This document shows, piece after piece, positions 1-6,590 of a stretch of DNA of 8,946 nt. This stretch comes from CAZSAT01 sp964604675. GTDB taxonomy: Bacteria > Myxococcota_A > UBA796 > CAJQPC01. A model generated the notes under the pieces. That model did not search any database. It was not told the origin of the DNA and saw nothing but the letters and a program-made list of their open reading frames with translations. The stretch is taken from positions 1 through 8,946 of the forward strand of contig CAZSAT010000198.1 of the NCBI GenBank assembly GCA_964604675.1, in the 5' to 3' direction. The position numbers and the translations under genes are program-made. How positions within the stretch are numbered: the stretch's first letter is position 1; each line of letters begins with the position of its first letter.

Positions 1-80
1 TGCGGCCCGGGGTTCATGCGGCGTTCGGCGGGAGCGGCGTGGCGGCCGGGGGTGGTGTGACGCTGGCCGCTCGTCTGTAG
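1..80 (+). CDS. 3' end of a small Gly/Ala-rich protein, paralogue of the 5824-6255 gene (partial)
   Basis: Reading from position 3, this encodes the last 25 residues of a protein, RPGVHAAF... to ...TLAARL, ending at the TAG at 78-80. The 80 bases match 6176-6255 at 78 positions. Both differences (position 56 T/C, position 77 G/C) are third-codon changes that keep Gly and Leu. That pattern indicates protein-level constraint and supports both copies being real coding sequence. The start of the gene lies outside the window. Function is unrecognised; the Gly-rich, alternating hydrophobic ending would suit a beta-barrel terminal strand, which is inference only. Confidence 0.6.
   Translation, partial: RPGVHAAFGGSGVAAGGGVTLAARL
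1..80 (+). repeat. 80-bp direct repeat, copy A (partner 6176-6255)
   Basis: The copy is 78/80 identical to 6176-6255 in direct orientation. Identity stops at the stop codon: the bases after 80 and after 6255 are unrelated. The left boundary is cut by the window edge, so the repeat may be longer. Confidence 0.95.
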
Positions 81-94
81 CTAACTCATCCCGG

Positions 95-114
95 TGGAGC
101 CCCGGTTTGCTCCA
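95..114 (+). terminator. possible weak intrinsic terminator or structured leader hairpin
   Basis: TGGAGC (95-100) and GCTCCA (109-114) form a 6-bp stem around an 8-base loop, 15 bases after the stop codon of the preceding gene. No good T-run follows, so termination is uncertain. The 109-113 arm (GCTCC) can instead pair with GGAGC at 124-128, giving two mutually exclusive hairpins. The rest of 81-286 shows no convincing gene or sigma-70 promoter. Confidence 0.3.
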
Positions 115-286
115 TTCTCCGACGGAGCGGGTTTGGAGATGCGCTTGTCGCTCCCAGAACCGGACCCGGGTCAACCAGGGGGATGTTCCAGCAGGCGAAC
201 GTTCAGCATCTCATTTCCCTTGAACCAAGCCCCGCGGCTGTGGGAGGGTGAGATGAAGAGGACATCTCGACACCTGGGGGAGGAAG

Positions 287-3200
287 ATGCACAGTCTTGC
301 ACGGAACACGATGGCTCTCGTGATCACGGCGCTGGTGGCGCTCTTTGCTGGAGCCCCGGCGGCCGCTGTCGACTGCGACAGCGACAACGACGGCTACGAC
401 CGCTTCGAATTGCCGGGTTGCCCGACCTTGTCTGGCGTCGACTGCAACGATGCGCTCGCCATCGTGAATCCGGCGATGGCCGAGAACCTCGACCTCCTCT
501 ACGACGATGACTGCGATGGCTACACCTACATCTACCAGCACCTGAACGCTCCCATGCGGTCGGGGGCGTGGTGGACCTCGGCCAACGTGGACTGGACGTC
601 CAACGACTATGCTTGGTTCCGCCCCTCTCTCGGCACGGCCTACATCCAGCTCAAAGACGACGTCGACTGGGACAACGGCGAGCTTCACGTGGGCCTGGCT
701 GCCAGCTTCATGACCACGGGACTGAGTTGCACCGTGGGCGTCGGTGTGGACGGCGGCGGCATCACCGGCATCGGCTCCTTCTCCAGCGATGGCCAGCACG
801 ACTTCACCTACGCTGGCACGCCCCCTTACACCATCACCGACTTGGAGATTCTCTGCCCCAGCGCGTCACACCCCGGCGTTCGCGTCGACTACATGAGCCT
901 CACCAACGCCGAGTATTACTGGCCGCCTCCGGGCGACGCGGACGTGATCTACGACGGCACAGCCTTCCCCGGCGGCGGCTACACCAGTTCCGTCGTTCGC
1001 AACCATCAGGTAGAAGGTGAACTGCTCGCGGCCGCGAACACTGGCGGCGTGGCGTGGAGCTACAACGGCGGCCAGACGTGGTGGTCCATCAACGGAGAAC
1101 AGGAAGGGAGTCGGCTCGAGTTCCACGACCAGCTCGCCGTCTACGATGTCTTCGCGTCGGACACGGGCACCTACTGGGCCATCACGGGCCGCTCTGGCGC
1201 CGGGGCGCTGTACCACACGTCAGACGGCGGCGACAGCTGGACCGATGTCGACAGCACGGTGATGGTTGATCCCAGAGACCACGCCTGTTCCACCCAGAAG
1301 GCGTTCGGGGGCGGTCAGCTCTTCGCCCACGTCGAGATCCTCGAAGAATACCTGTTCTACGTCGACCACACGGCCGGCAGCGAAGGCGTGCGTGCGATCG
1401 ATCCCGACAGCCTGAACCTGTGCGAGTCGGCGGGCGACGGCCTGCTCGACGGCCTCCCTGCCAACGAGCAGGTCGCGGCCCTCGACACCGTGGTGATCGG
1501 CGACGACGACTACCTTGTGGTCGGCTTCAAGAGCGTGGTCGACAACGGCGACGCCCTGTACATCTGTCCCATCGACGACACCTGCAACAGCGGCGTCACG
1601 AGCGGCTGCGTTCCCGTGGGTGGAACGGGTTGGGACGTCCGCGACTTGGAGACGAGCTTCATCGACAGCACCCGGAGCCTGGTCTACGTCGCGGACTCCG
1701 GACGCCGCACCACGGCGGACGGGACGGGAGACTGCGGAACGCACGTGGAGGGCACGGTGCACGCGGTGGCACTCAACGCGGGCACCCCGGTCACCAGCAA
1801 CACGTGGGACACCGACGCGGCAGTCGACCCCACGCCGGACTGCAAGAGCAACCCCAGCACCGACTGCCCTGCGTGGATGGTGAACACGGACTTCTCCTCG
1901 ATCCTTGCGGCGGGCTACGGCAGCGGAGAGATCCGCACCAAGAACATCGACGACCTCGGCGAGACAGAGCTCTCCGGTCTCGCGCTCGACGACGACACCG
2001 GCACCTTGCTCGTGTTCATCCGCCGCAGCGTCGGGCAGAACTACGAGACCCAGCCGCTCTTCCGTGCGGATGTCAGCACACCGCCGGTGGACGACGCTAC
2101 TCTGGCGTGGGTGCCCCTGCAGGACTACTACACCAGCGACGCGCTCCGGGAGGAGGACCCGTTGGGCACGCCGGGCAACGCCCAGGAGCGCGCTCTCGTC
2201 GTTGACCCCGAAGGAGCCTGGCCGGGCTCGTTGCACCCTTACGACGACCTGGAGATCTTCTTCCCCGTGAATGGCGTGGATGGTGTGTTCGCGGCACTGG
2301 ACGCCGGCGTCACGCCCGACGTGATCGTCAACGGTGGCCTGGGCCTGATGCGGCTGCCCCACGCCTCCGGTGGAGCGCCGGGCTGGGACTCGGTGTACGG
2401 CGACACCAGCATCGACCTGGACGAGATCCCTTGGTCCTGGTCGATGGAACCGAGCGGCGACTTTCAGGGCACTGTCGTCTCCGAGCTCGCCTTCTGCGAC
2501 ACGTGCGCCCCCAATGGCGTGGATGCCGACGGCATGGCATGGGGCGCGAGCTGGGACCTCAGCATGCAGGGGCTCTATGGAGCGCCGGTGGGTGCGTCCG
2601 ATCGGGAGCCAGGCGACTGGGACTGCCACTGGGACACCTGGTCCGCCGGCGGGCGGCACGTGGACCTGGTCGAGGACCCAGCGGGTGGGGCGACGGTCTG
2701 GGCGATCCTGCAGGTTCAAGACGAAGAGAGCGCGCCCACGAGCCAGGCGGTGATGAAGGCCGAGGTCGGAGCAACGGACAGCCACGAGGACGTGCGCTTC
2801 TGCTGGGAGACCACGAGTACGTACGTGGGCGACCCGGTGGCGTTCTACACGGATCCTCTCTCGGGTGATGCGGAATGGCGTTGCGATCGCGAGCCGGAGT
2901 ACTTCGACACCGGCGGCGTGGACAGCACTTGGGCTGCATGCGATCCGGGCGCAAGCAATCCTGGTCAGCTCCTGACACCACTGAGTGGAAGCGACTACGG
3001 CAACCCCTATGGCCTAAGCGTGCTCGACGACGACCCCGACGTCGCCTCCGTGGCTTTCCGTCCCTTCCTGGACGGGGCGACTTACACCACCCGCGGTGGC
3101 CTGGCCCTGTTCTACGACGCCGGCGGCGACATGCTCCTCCGCGAGCTCGCCTTCCCCGGCCTCAGTGCCTGCGGTTCGCTGAGCGAAGACGAGGTGTTCC

Positions 3201-3901
3201 ACGGTGGCCCGATGGTGGAGATCGACCAGGAGCGCTCCTGGTGGAACGACGCCACCGACCACGACCTCACCCTCTACGTGGCGATCACGGCTGGAACGGT
3301 GAATGTAGACGACGACTGCGCCTTGTTGAAGGTGGAGGTCACCCCGTCGGGCGAGACCTGGACCGCGATCCCGATCGGGTCGAACTTCCATCCGGCCAAC
3401 GAGTGCTCGGAGCTGGTGGCCGGCAACATCCAGGGCCTTACGCTTGCTCCGTGGGCCGACGACACGGTCTTCCTGTACGGCAACACCAGCACCGACGGCT
3501 ACTTCTGCGAGCTGGACGTGTACGACCCCGCCAACCCCACGGCGACCCAATGGGCGTGGCCCCACGATCAGCTTCGGCCGATCCGAAGCGCAGCGCCGCA
3601 CCCTCACCTCGTCGACACCATCGTCGTGGGCCTCGGAGGCAAGACGAGCGAGGACTGCGCCGCCACGGCGTGTGACGACCTCACCCTCTACCAGGCCAGT
3701 CGCCGGTACATCCCCACGGCTGGAATCTACCGCACCCAATGGAACGCGTACCCCGGCGCGTACCTCTGGAACCCGAACATCACCGGCGTCGACTTCGATG
3801 TGGACGACAGCGGCGGGGTACATTCCGTGCGCTCCTTCTGGCTGGCAACCTCGGGCAGCGGAGCCCACGAAGGCATGGTCGATTGGACCCTCTCTCCCTG
3901 A
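287..3901 (+). CDS. large secreted protein with MopE-like motif and BNR/Asp-box propeller repeats
   Basis: This encodes a 1204-residue protein. The ATG at 287 follows a purine-rich GGGGGAGGA at close spacing and gives a clear Sec signal peptide (hydrophobic core about residues 9-23, likely cleavage after Ala27 in APAAA-VD). The next ATG, residue 9, would also leave a usable signal. Residues 29-79 form a degenerate MopE-type putative metal-binding motif: DCDSDNDGYD, then DCNDA...NPAMAE, then DDDCDGY. Two Asp boxes typical of BNR/sialidase-like propellers are visible at 258-266 (SYNGGQTWW) and 312-318 (SDGGDSW). The remainder is rich in Asp, Trp, Gly and Cys and probably forms further propeller blades. 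I see no sialidase catalytic set, no C-terminal sorting motif and no membrane anchor. It is probably extracellular or surface-associated, with unknown ligand. Its last 19 bases overlap the proposed start of the next gene, suggesting co-expression. Confidence 0.9.
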   Translation: MHSLARNTMALVITALVALFAGAPAAAVDCDSDNDGYDRFELPGCPTLSGVDCNDALAIVNPAMAENLDLLYDDDCDGYTYIYQHLNAPMRSGAWWTSANVDWTSNDYAWFRPSLGTAYIQLKDDVDWDNGELHVGLAASFMTTGLSCTVGVGVDGGGITGIGSFSSDGQHDFTYAGTPPYTITDLEILCPSASHPGVRVDYMSLTNAEYYWPPPGDADVIYDGTAFPGGGYTSSVVRNHQVEGELLAAANTGGVAWSYNGGQTWWSINGEQEGSRLEFHDQLAVYDVFASDTGTYWAITGRSGAGALYHTSDGGDSWTDVDSTVMVDPRDHACSTQKAFGGGQLFAHVEILEEYLFYVDHTAGSEGVRAIDPDSLNLCESAGDGLLDGLPANEQVAALDTVVIGDDDYLVVGFKSVVDNGDALYICPIDDTCNSGVTSGCVPVGGTGWDVRDLETSFIDSTRSLVYVADSGRRTTADGTGDCGTHVEGTVHAVALNAGTPVTSNTWDTDAAVDPTPDCKSNPSTDCPAWMVNTDFSSILAAGYGSGEIRTKNIDDLGETELSGLALDDDTGTLLVFIRRSVGQNYETQPLFRADVSTPPVDDATLAWVPLQDYYTSDALREEDPLGTPGNAQERALVVDPEGAWPGSLHPYDDLEIFFPVNGVDGVFAALDAGVTPDVIVNGGLGLMRLPHASGGAPGWDSVYGDTSIDLDEIPWSWSMEPSGDFQGTVVSELAFCDTCAPNGVDADGMAWGASWDLSMQGLYGAPVGASDREPGDWDCHWDTWSAGGRHVDLVEDPAGGATVWAILQVQDEESAPTSQAVMKAEVGATDSHEDVRFCWETTSTYVGDPVAFYTDPLSGDAEWRCDREPEYFDTGGVDSTWAACDPGASNPGQLLTPLSGSDYGNPYGLSVLDDDPDVASVAFRPFLDGATYTTRGGLALFYDAGGDMLLRELAFPGLSACGSLSEDEVFHGGPMVEIDQERSWWNDATDHDLTLYVAITAGTVNVDDDCALLKVEVTPSGETWTAIPIGSNFHPANECSELVAGNIQGLTLAPWADDTVFLYGNTSTDGYFCELDVYDPANPTATQWAWPHDQLRPIRSAAPHPHLVDTIVVGLGGKTSEDCAATACDDLTLYQASRRYIPTAGIYRTQWNAYPGAYLWNPNITGVDFDVDDSGGVHSVRSFWLATSGSGAHEGMVDWTLSP

Positions 3902-3919
3902 TCCTGCTGCTGGCCTGCT
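3795..3919 (+). repeat. 125-bp direct repeat, copy A (partner 5736-5860)
   Basis: Bases 3795-3919 match 5736-5860 at 124 of 125 positions; the sole difference is 3812 G versus 5753 A. The unit holds the last 35 codons and stop of the 287-3901 gene and, in another frame, the first 12 codons of the following lipoprotein (LDPLSLILLLAC). Identity ends right after the lipobox cysteine codon. Confidence 0.97.
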
Positions 3920-5607
3920 CGGACGGAGACAAGGACTCCCCCGACTCCGGCGGTGACACCGAGGTCGACACGGTCTCCGTCGTAGACACCCACGACACCG
4001 GTCCACCGGACACCAACCCGCCCGAGACGGACCCGCCAGACACCGACCCGCCCGACACCGGACCGACCACGGACGAGGACGGCGACGGCTTCGGTCCGGA
4101 GACCGACTGCGACGACAACCACCCCTGGACGTACCCCGGCGCCGACGAATGGTGTGACCTCACCGACCATGACTGCGACGGGGAGGCGCTCGAGGAAGGG
4201 GTCTGCGACAAGGCCCAGGAGATGCTCGGACTCGCGGCGCTGACCGCGTCGGGGCCGGAAGGGTACCTGGATGTCTTCGGCAGCTACGGCTTCGCCGGAG
4301 ACCTGGACGCAGATGGGGTGGACGACCTCTTCACGCTGTGCAGTGCCTGCGAGCTCCCCGATGGCGGACGCGGCTACGTGTACGGCTTTGTCCCGGGCGG
4401 CCAAGGTTGGCAGTGGTCCTTGGAAGGTCACGAGCTGGACGTGTTGGAGTTCACGGACCAGGGTTTCGAGCTCGGCGGCCCTGCCCGCCATCTCGACTTC
4501 AACGGCGACGGCTTCGAGGACTGGGTGAGGACGTCCTCGGGCGGCACAACCGTCGACCACGGCGGCACGGCCGAGAAGTATCTGGGGGTCGCCTACCTCT
4601 TGGAGGGCCCCAGCGACACATGGGAAGATGGACTGGGCTTGCAGGACGTGGCCAGCCGGACCTTCTACCATGATGGCCTCTGGGCTCAACAGAGCCACGC
4701 GCCCGGCGACCTCGACGGTGACGGCTACGACGACTTGGTGTTCGCCACGGTCATCGAGCCCGTTCCCCTGCCCAAGGACGCCAGCATCACCCCCCACCTC
4801 GGCATCGTCTTCGGCGAACCGACGCCCACCGAGCCGGTGGAGACCTGGGGCGAGGAAGAGTTCGCCACTCTGATCTACGGCGACGACTGGCTGGGCGACG
4901 AGATGTCGTCGGGTGACTTCGACGGCGACGGTCACGCCGACCTGCTGGTCAACGACTACCATGACGCGACGTACGTGATCTCCGGACCGGACCTTCGCGG
5001 CGCCGATGGCGCCCAGATCGAGGACGTTGCCCACCAGGTCTGGGCTGCAGACGCGAACTGCGTGGCAGGCTTGGGAGACTGGAACGCAGATGGCTACGAC
5101 GACTGGGTAGCCGGAGAGCCCTCGGACTCCGACTACGCCGAGCAGGGTGGCGGGCTGTATTTTGTCGCGGGCTCCGCTGAGAGCACCGAGGTGGACTCTT
5201 GGAACGCCGGCGCCAACGGCATCCTCCATGGAGAAGCCAACGTGTACCCGCTCGCCAGCTACGGCTCTCAACTCGGTCACGAGTGCGACGCCGGAGATCT
5301 CGACGGAGATAGCAGGCGGGAGCTCGAGATCGAAGGCTACTCCGCGTACTACACCACCCGCTTCCTGCTGAACACCGACGAGCTTCCTGAAGGCGTAGCG
5401 GCCTTCGAGCCCAGCATGTCGCTGGTCAAGGAGGAGGAGGACATGTACCTGCTCCTCCCGTCGGGAGTCAGTTTCGGCGACTGGGACGGCGACGGCATCA
5501 ACGACCTTCACTTGAACGGCTACAACCACGCGCTGGTCGACGGCCCCGGCGGTTTCGCCATCATCCCCGGCTGGGACATCCCTTGGGGCGAAGAGCCCTA
5601 TTGGTAG
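3883..5607 (+). CDS. FG-GAP/VCBS seven-loop lipoprotein with MopE-type metal-binding motif
   Basis: A 574-residue predicted surface or periplasmic lipoprotein. I chose the TTG at 3883: GAAGG (3869-3873) lies nine bases upstream and the product begins with a compact lipoprotein signal, LILLLAC, with Cys12 as the lipidation site. An in-frame ATG at 3739 would add an Arg-rich leader that is just the neighbouring gene read out of frame. After Cys12 comes an acidic spacer, a PPDTD/PPETD linker (about residues 38-63), then a canonical MopE motif at 64-108 (DEDGDGFG, DCDDN, PGADEWCD, DHDCDG). Seven integrin-like calcium loops follow, with first Asp at about 140, 205, 276, 345, 399, 472 and 533. Seven loops fit one complete seven-bladed propeller. 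The sixth loop (DLDGDSRRE) is degenerate. Likely roles are adhesion or ligand binding; no enzymatic motif is visible. Confidence 0.88.
   Translation: MDPLSLILLLACSDGDKDSPDSGGDTEVDTVSVVDTHDTGPPDTNPPETDPPDTDPPDTGPTTDEDGDGFGPETDCDDNHPWTYPGADEWCDLTDHDCDGEALEEGVCDKAQEMLGLAALTASGPEGYLDVFGSYGFAGDLDADGVDDLFTLCSACELPDGGRGYVYGFVPGGQGWQWSLEGHELDVLEFTDQGFELGGPARHLDFNGDGFEDWVRTSSGGTTVDHGGTAEKYLGVAYLLEGPSDTWEDGLGLQDVASRTFYHDGLWAQQSHAPGDLDGDGYDDLVFATVIEPVPLPKDASITPHLGIVFGEPTPTEPVETWGEEEFATLIYGDDWLGDEMSSGDFDGDGHADLLVNDYHDATYVISGPDLRGADGAQIEDVAHQVWAADANCVAGLGDWNADGYDDWVAGEPSDSDYAEQGGGLYFVAGSAESTEVDSWNAGANGILHGEANVYPLASYGSQLGHECDAGDLDGDSRRELEIEGYSAYYTTRFLLNTDELPEGVAAFEPSMSLVKEEEDMYLLLPSGVSFGDWDGDGINDLHLNGYNHALVDGPGGFAIIPGWDIPWGEEPYW
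3994..4071 (+). repeat. degenerate 15-bp repeat tract encoding the Pro/Asp/Thr linker
   Basis: This tract encodes repeats of the form PPDTD, PPETD and DTGPP just after the lipobox region of the lipoprotein. The bases follow an imperfect 15-base period (gac-acc-gac-ccg-ccc variants). Such linkers commonly space a lipoprotein domain away from the membrane. Variable repeat number between strains is possible but cannot be seen here. Confidence 0.7.
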
Positions 5608-5632
5608 GCGGCGGGCGAAGAGTTGGCCGCCT
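5606..5632 (+). terminator. GC-rich hairpin at the stop codon of the FG-GAP lipoprotein gene
   Basis: AGGCGGC (5606-5612) and GCCGCCT (5626-5632) form a perfect 7-bp stem with a 13-base loop, beginning inside the TAG stop. There is no downstream T-run, so it may be a weak terminator or a 3'-end stabilising structure rather than a classical intrinsic terminator. Confidence 0.35.
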
Positions 5633-5709
5633 GGACTGACGATTCCCGCAGGCCCGGGAGCTTCGTGGGCGATCGGCACGTCGGAGCAGAGGTCGGTCGT
5701 GGGGGATCG

Positions 5710-5729
5710 GTTTTCCAACGTTGGAAAAC
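5710..5729. promoter_or_regulatory. perfect 20-bp palindrome, candidate operator or recombination site
   Basis: The core TTTTCCAACGTTGGAAAA plus one flanking G/C pair reads identically on both strands over 20 bases with no spacer. It is AT-rich at its ends within GC-rich surroundings. It lies about 100 bp after the lipoprotein stop, one base before an ATG at 5731, and six bases before the second copy of the 125-bp repeat. A homodimeric regulator site fits, as does a DNA-rearrangement site. I do not recognise the motif. Confidence 0.5.
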
Positions 5730-5735
5730 GATGGC

Positions 5736-5842
5736 TCGATGTGGACGACAGCAGCGGGGTACATTCCGTGCGCTCCTTCTGGCTGGCAACCTCGGGCAGC
5801 GGAGCCCACGAAGGCATGGTCGATTGGACCCTCTCTCCCTGA
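5736..5842 (+). pseudogene. duplicated 3' fragment of the large BNR/MopE gene
   Basis: In the frame of the large gene this stretch encodes its last 35 residues (DVDDSSGVHSV... ending in ...MVDWTLSP and TGA at 5840-5842), with Gly changed to Ser at base 5753. Nothing of the large gene precedes it: bases left of 5736 are unrelated and hold the palindrome. It is therefore a detached tail with no start of its own. Confidence 0.75.
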
Positions 5843-5860
5843 TCCTGCTGCTGGCCTGCT
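5736..5860 (+). repeat. 125-bp direct repeat, copy B (partner 3795-3919)
   Basis: This second copy is 124/125 identical. Here the shared signal-peptide codons (LDPLSLILLLAC) are joined to a different mature sequence, FELGATGGFAQ..., so the repeat ends precisely at a signal-peptide/mature-protein junction. Confidence 0.97.
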
Positions 5861-6255
5861 TCGAGCTCGGAGCGACCGGCGGCTTTGCGCAGGTGCTGGG
5901 CGCGGGCCACGGGGCGGCGGATCTCGATCTGGCGTGGCTGCGAGGCGCGGTCGGCGTGGTGGGCGACGTGGGCCTGGTGCGGGGCGCTGGGGACTACCGG
6001 CTGTACCCGGACCGCCACAGCGCGGTGCTGTATCACGGCTTCGTGGGTGCAGCGTGGAGCCCGGAGCGCCCGGGGTCACCCCGCGTTGCGGTCGGACCGG
6101 AGGCGTACGTGCCGGTGGCCTGGGGCCTTCGAGCGGAGGCCAGCCTGGGGCTGGCGCTCGAGGAGCGGTGGTCCCTGCGGCCCGGGGTTCATGCGGCGTT
6201 CGGCGGGAGCGGCGTGGCGGCCGGGGGTGGCGTGACGCTGGCCGCTCGTCTCTAG
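5824..6255 (+). CDS. small exported Gly/Ala-rich protein, possible outer-membrane beta-barrel fragment
   Basis: From TTG 5824 this encodes 143 residues. That start and its GAAGG (5810-5814) are the exact duplicates of those proposed for the FG-GAP lipoprotein. The first 12 residues (LDPLSLILLLAC) lie in the 125-bp repeat; then comes FELGATGGFAQ, where cleavage after Ala22 (GFA-QV) by signal peptidase I is plausible, or Cys12 could be lipidated. The mature part alternates hydrophobic and polar residues in several stretches (GVVGDVGLV, RVAVGPEAYVPVAW, ASLGLAL, GVTLAARL), as in short beta-barrel strands. A longer reading from ATG 5731 is open but its extra residues are an out-of-frame reading of the large gene's tail. 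The 3' end has a near-identical copy at 1-80 with only synonymous differences. The protein may be truncated or chimeric; no family is recognised. Confidence 0.6.
   Translation: MDPLSLILLLACFELGATGGFAQVLGAGHGAADLDLAWLRGAVGVVGDVGLVRGAGDYRLYPDRHSAVLYHGFVGAAWSPERPGSPRVAVGPEAYVPVAWGLRAEASLGLALEERWSLRPGVHAAFGGSGVAAGGGVTLAARL
6176..6255 (+). repeat. 80-bp direct repeat, copy B (partner 1-80)
   Basis: Encodes the C-terminal 25 residues and stop of the small exported protein. It is 78/80 identical to the start of the window. Confidence 0.95.
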
Positions 6256-6495
6256 CACGCTGCTGAAGAACGCGGTCCGCCGTCCATGTCGATCTCGATC
6301 TCGGCCCTCCATCGGGCGTTCACCAGGCGGACCGGAACCTGGAGACTGGCGAACCGAACCGAACCCCACGGTGAGTGAGCTGCGCGGCGCTCAGCTGGGA
6401 CTGCCAGCGAGCAGGTCACCGTCTCGGCTGGAGTCGCGGGTATTGATGGTTACAACGGCATGATCGCGCTTGCGGATCTGATCCTGACTTTTTTC

Positions 6496-6526
6496 TTGAC
6501 GTGGAGAGAGAGAGAGAGAGTAGCTC
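6496..6526 (+). promoter_or_regulatory. candidate promoter with GA-repeat spacer
   Basis: TTGACG (6496-6501) matches five of six positions of the sigma-70 -35 consensus and follows a T6 run. The next 19 bases are mostly the GA tract, then TAGCTC (6521-6526) as a poor -10. A start near 6533 would leave a leader of about 60 bases containing the RBS hairpin. The weak -10 and long spacer make this tentative. Confidence 0.3.
6504..6520 (+). repeat. (GA)8G dinucleotide simple-sequence repeat
   Basis: Seventeen bases of uninterrupted GA alternation occur between the -35-like and -10-like boxes, 71 bases before the next gene. Dinucleotide tracts of this length can slip during replication. Placed in a promoter spacer or leader, they are a known basis of phase variation in other bacteria. 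Confidence 0.9.
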
Positions 6527-6552
6527 GTACATGGTCCAGGGGGGGACGTTCG

Positions 6553-6588
6553 GTTTCTCCTTCGGCCGCCATGAACGTAAGGAGAAAC
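6553..6588 (+). promoter_or_regulatory. hairpin sequestering the Shine-Dalgarno of the 6591 gene
   Basis: GTTTCTCCTT (6553-6562) is the perfect reverse complement of AAGGAGAAAC (6579-6588): ten pairs, plus a possible G-U at 6552/6589, around a 16-base loop. The right arm contains the whole ribosome binding site AAGGAG, six bases before ATG 6591. Folding of this stem in the mRNA would occlude translation initiation. The arrangement suits an RNA thermometer, a protein- or ligand-controlled translational switch, or transcription-coupled control. No trigger can be read from the sequence. Confidence 0.65.
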
Positions 6589-6590
6589 TC

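Larger units (their letters stand above)
6256..6590 (+). other. 335-bp non-coding leader region of the downstream operon
   Basis: I see no confident gene here. The region holds a 9-bp inverted repeat (CGGTCCGCC at 6273-6281, GGCGGACCG at 6326-6334, 44-base loop), three tandem GAACC units at 6351-6365, a T6 run at 6489-6494, a -35-like TTGACG, a GA dinucleotide tract and the hairpin over the ribosome binding site of the next gene. A short open stretch from ATG 6460 begins with a hydrophobic segment (MIALADLILTFFLTW) but lacks other gene evidence. Confidence 0.6.

Noticed and set aside
197..204. GAACGTTC, an 8-bp palindrome resembling a half of some SOS boxes
   Set aside because: It lacks the spacer and flanks of known LexA sites, and 8-bp palindromes are common by chance.
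94..510. Open frame on the + strand across the start of the large gene
   Set aside because: The second half is the large gene in another frame, and the composition is that of a shadow. The large gene's frame has a signal peptide and MopE motif here.
1220..2785. A 521-codon minus-strand open frame inside the large gene
   Set aside because: It is an Arg/Val/Ala-rich shadow of the + strand gene, without recognisable motifs or ribosome binding site.
3739..3882. ATG 3739 as start of the FG-GAP lipoprotein
   Set aside because: It adds 48 Arg-rich residues that are the large gene read out of frame, and it would bury the lipoprotein signal far from the N-terminus.
3727..6036. A 769-codon open frame on the minus strand across the FG-GAP lipoprotein gene
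   Set aside because: It mirrors the lipoprotein gene in GC-rich DNA, crosses two gene boundaries and shows no domain. The + strand frame has a lipobox, MopE motif and seven FG-GAP loops.
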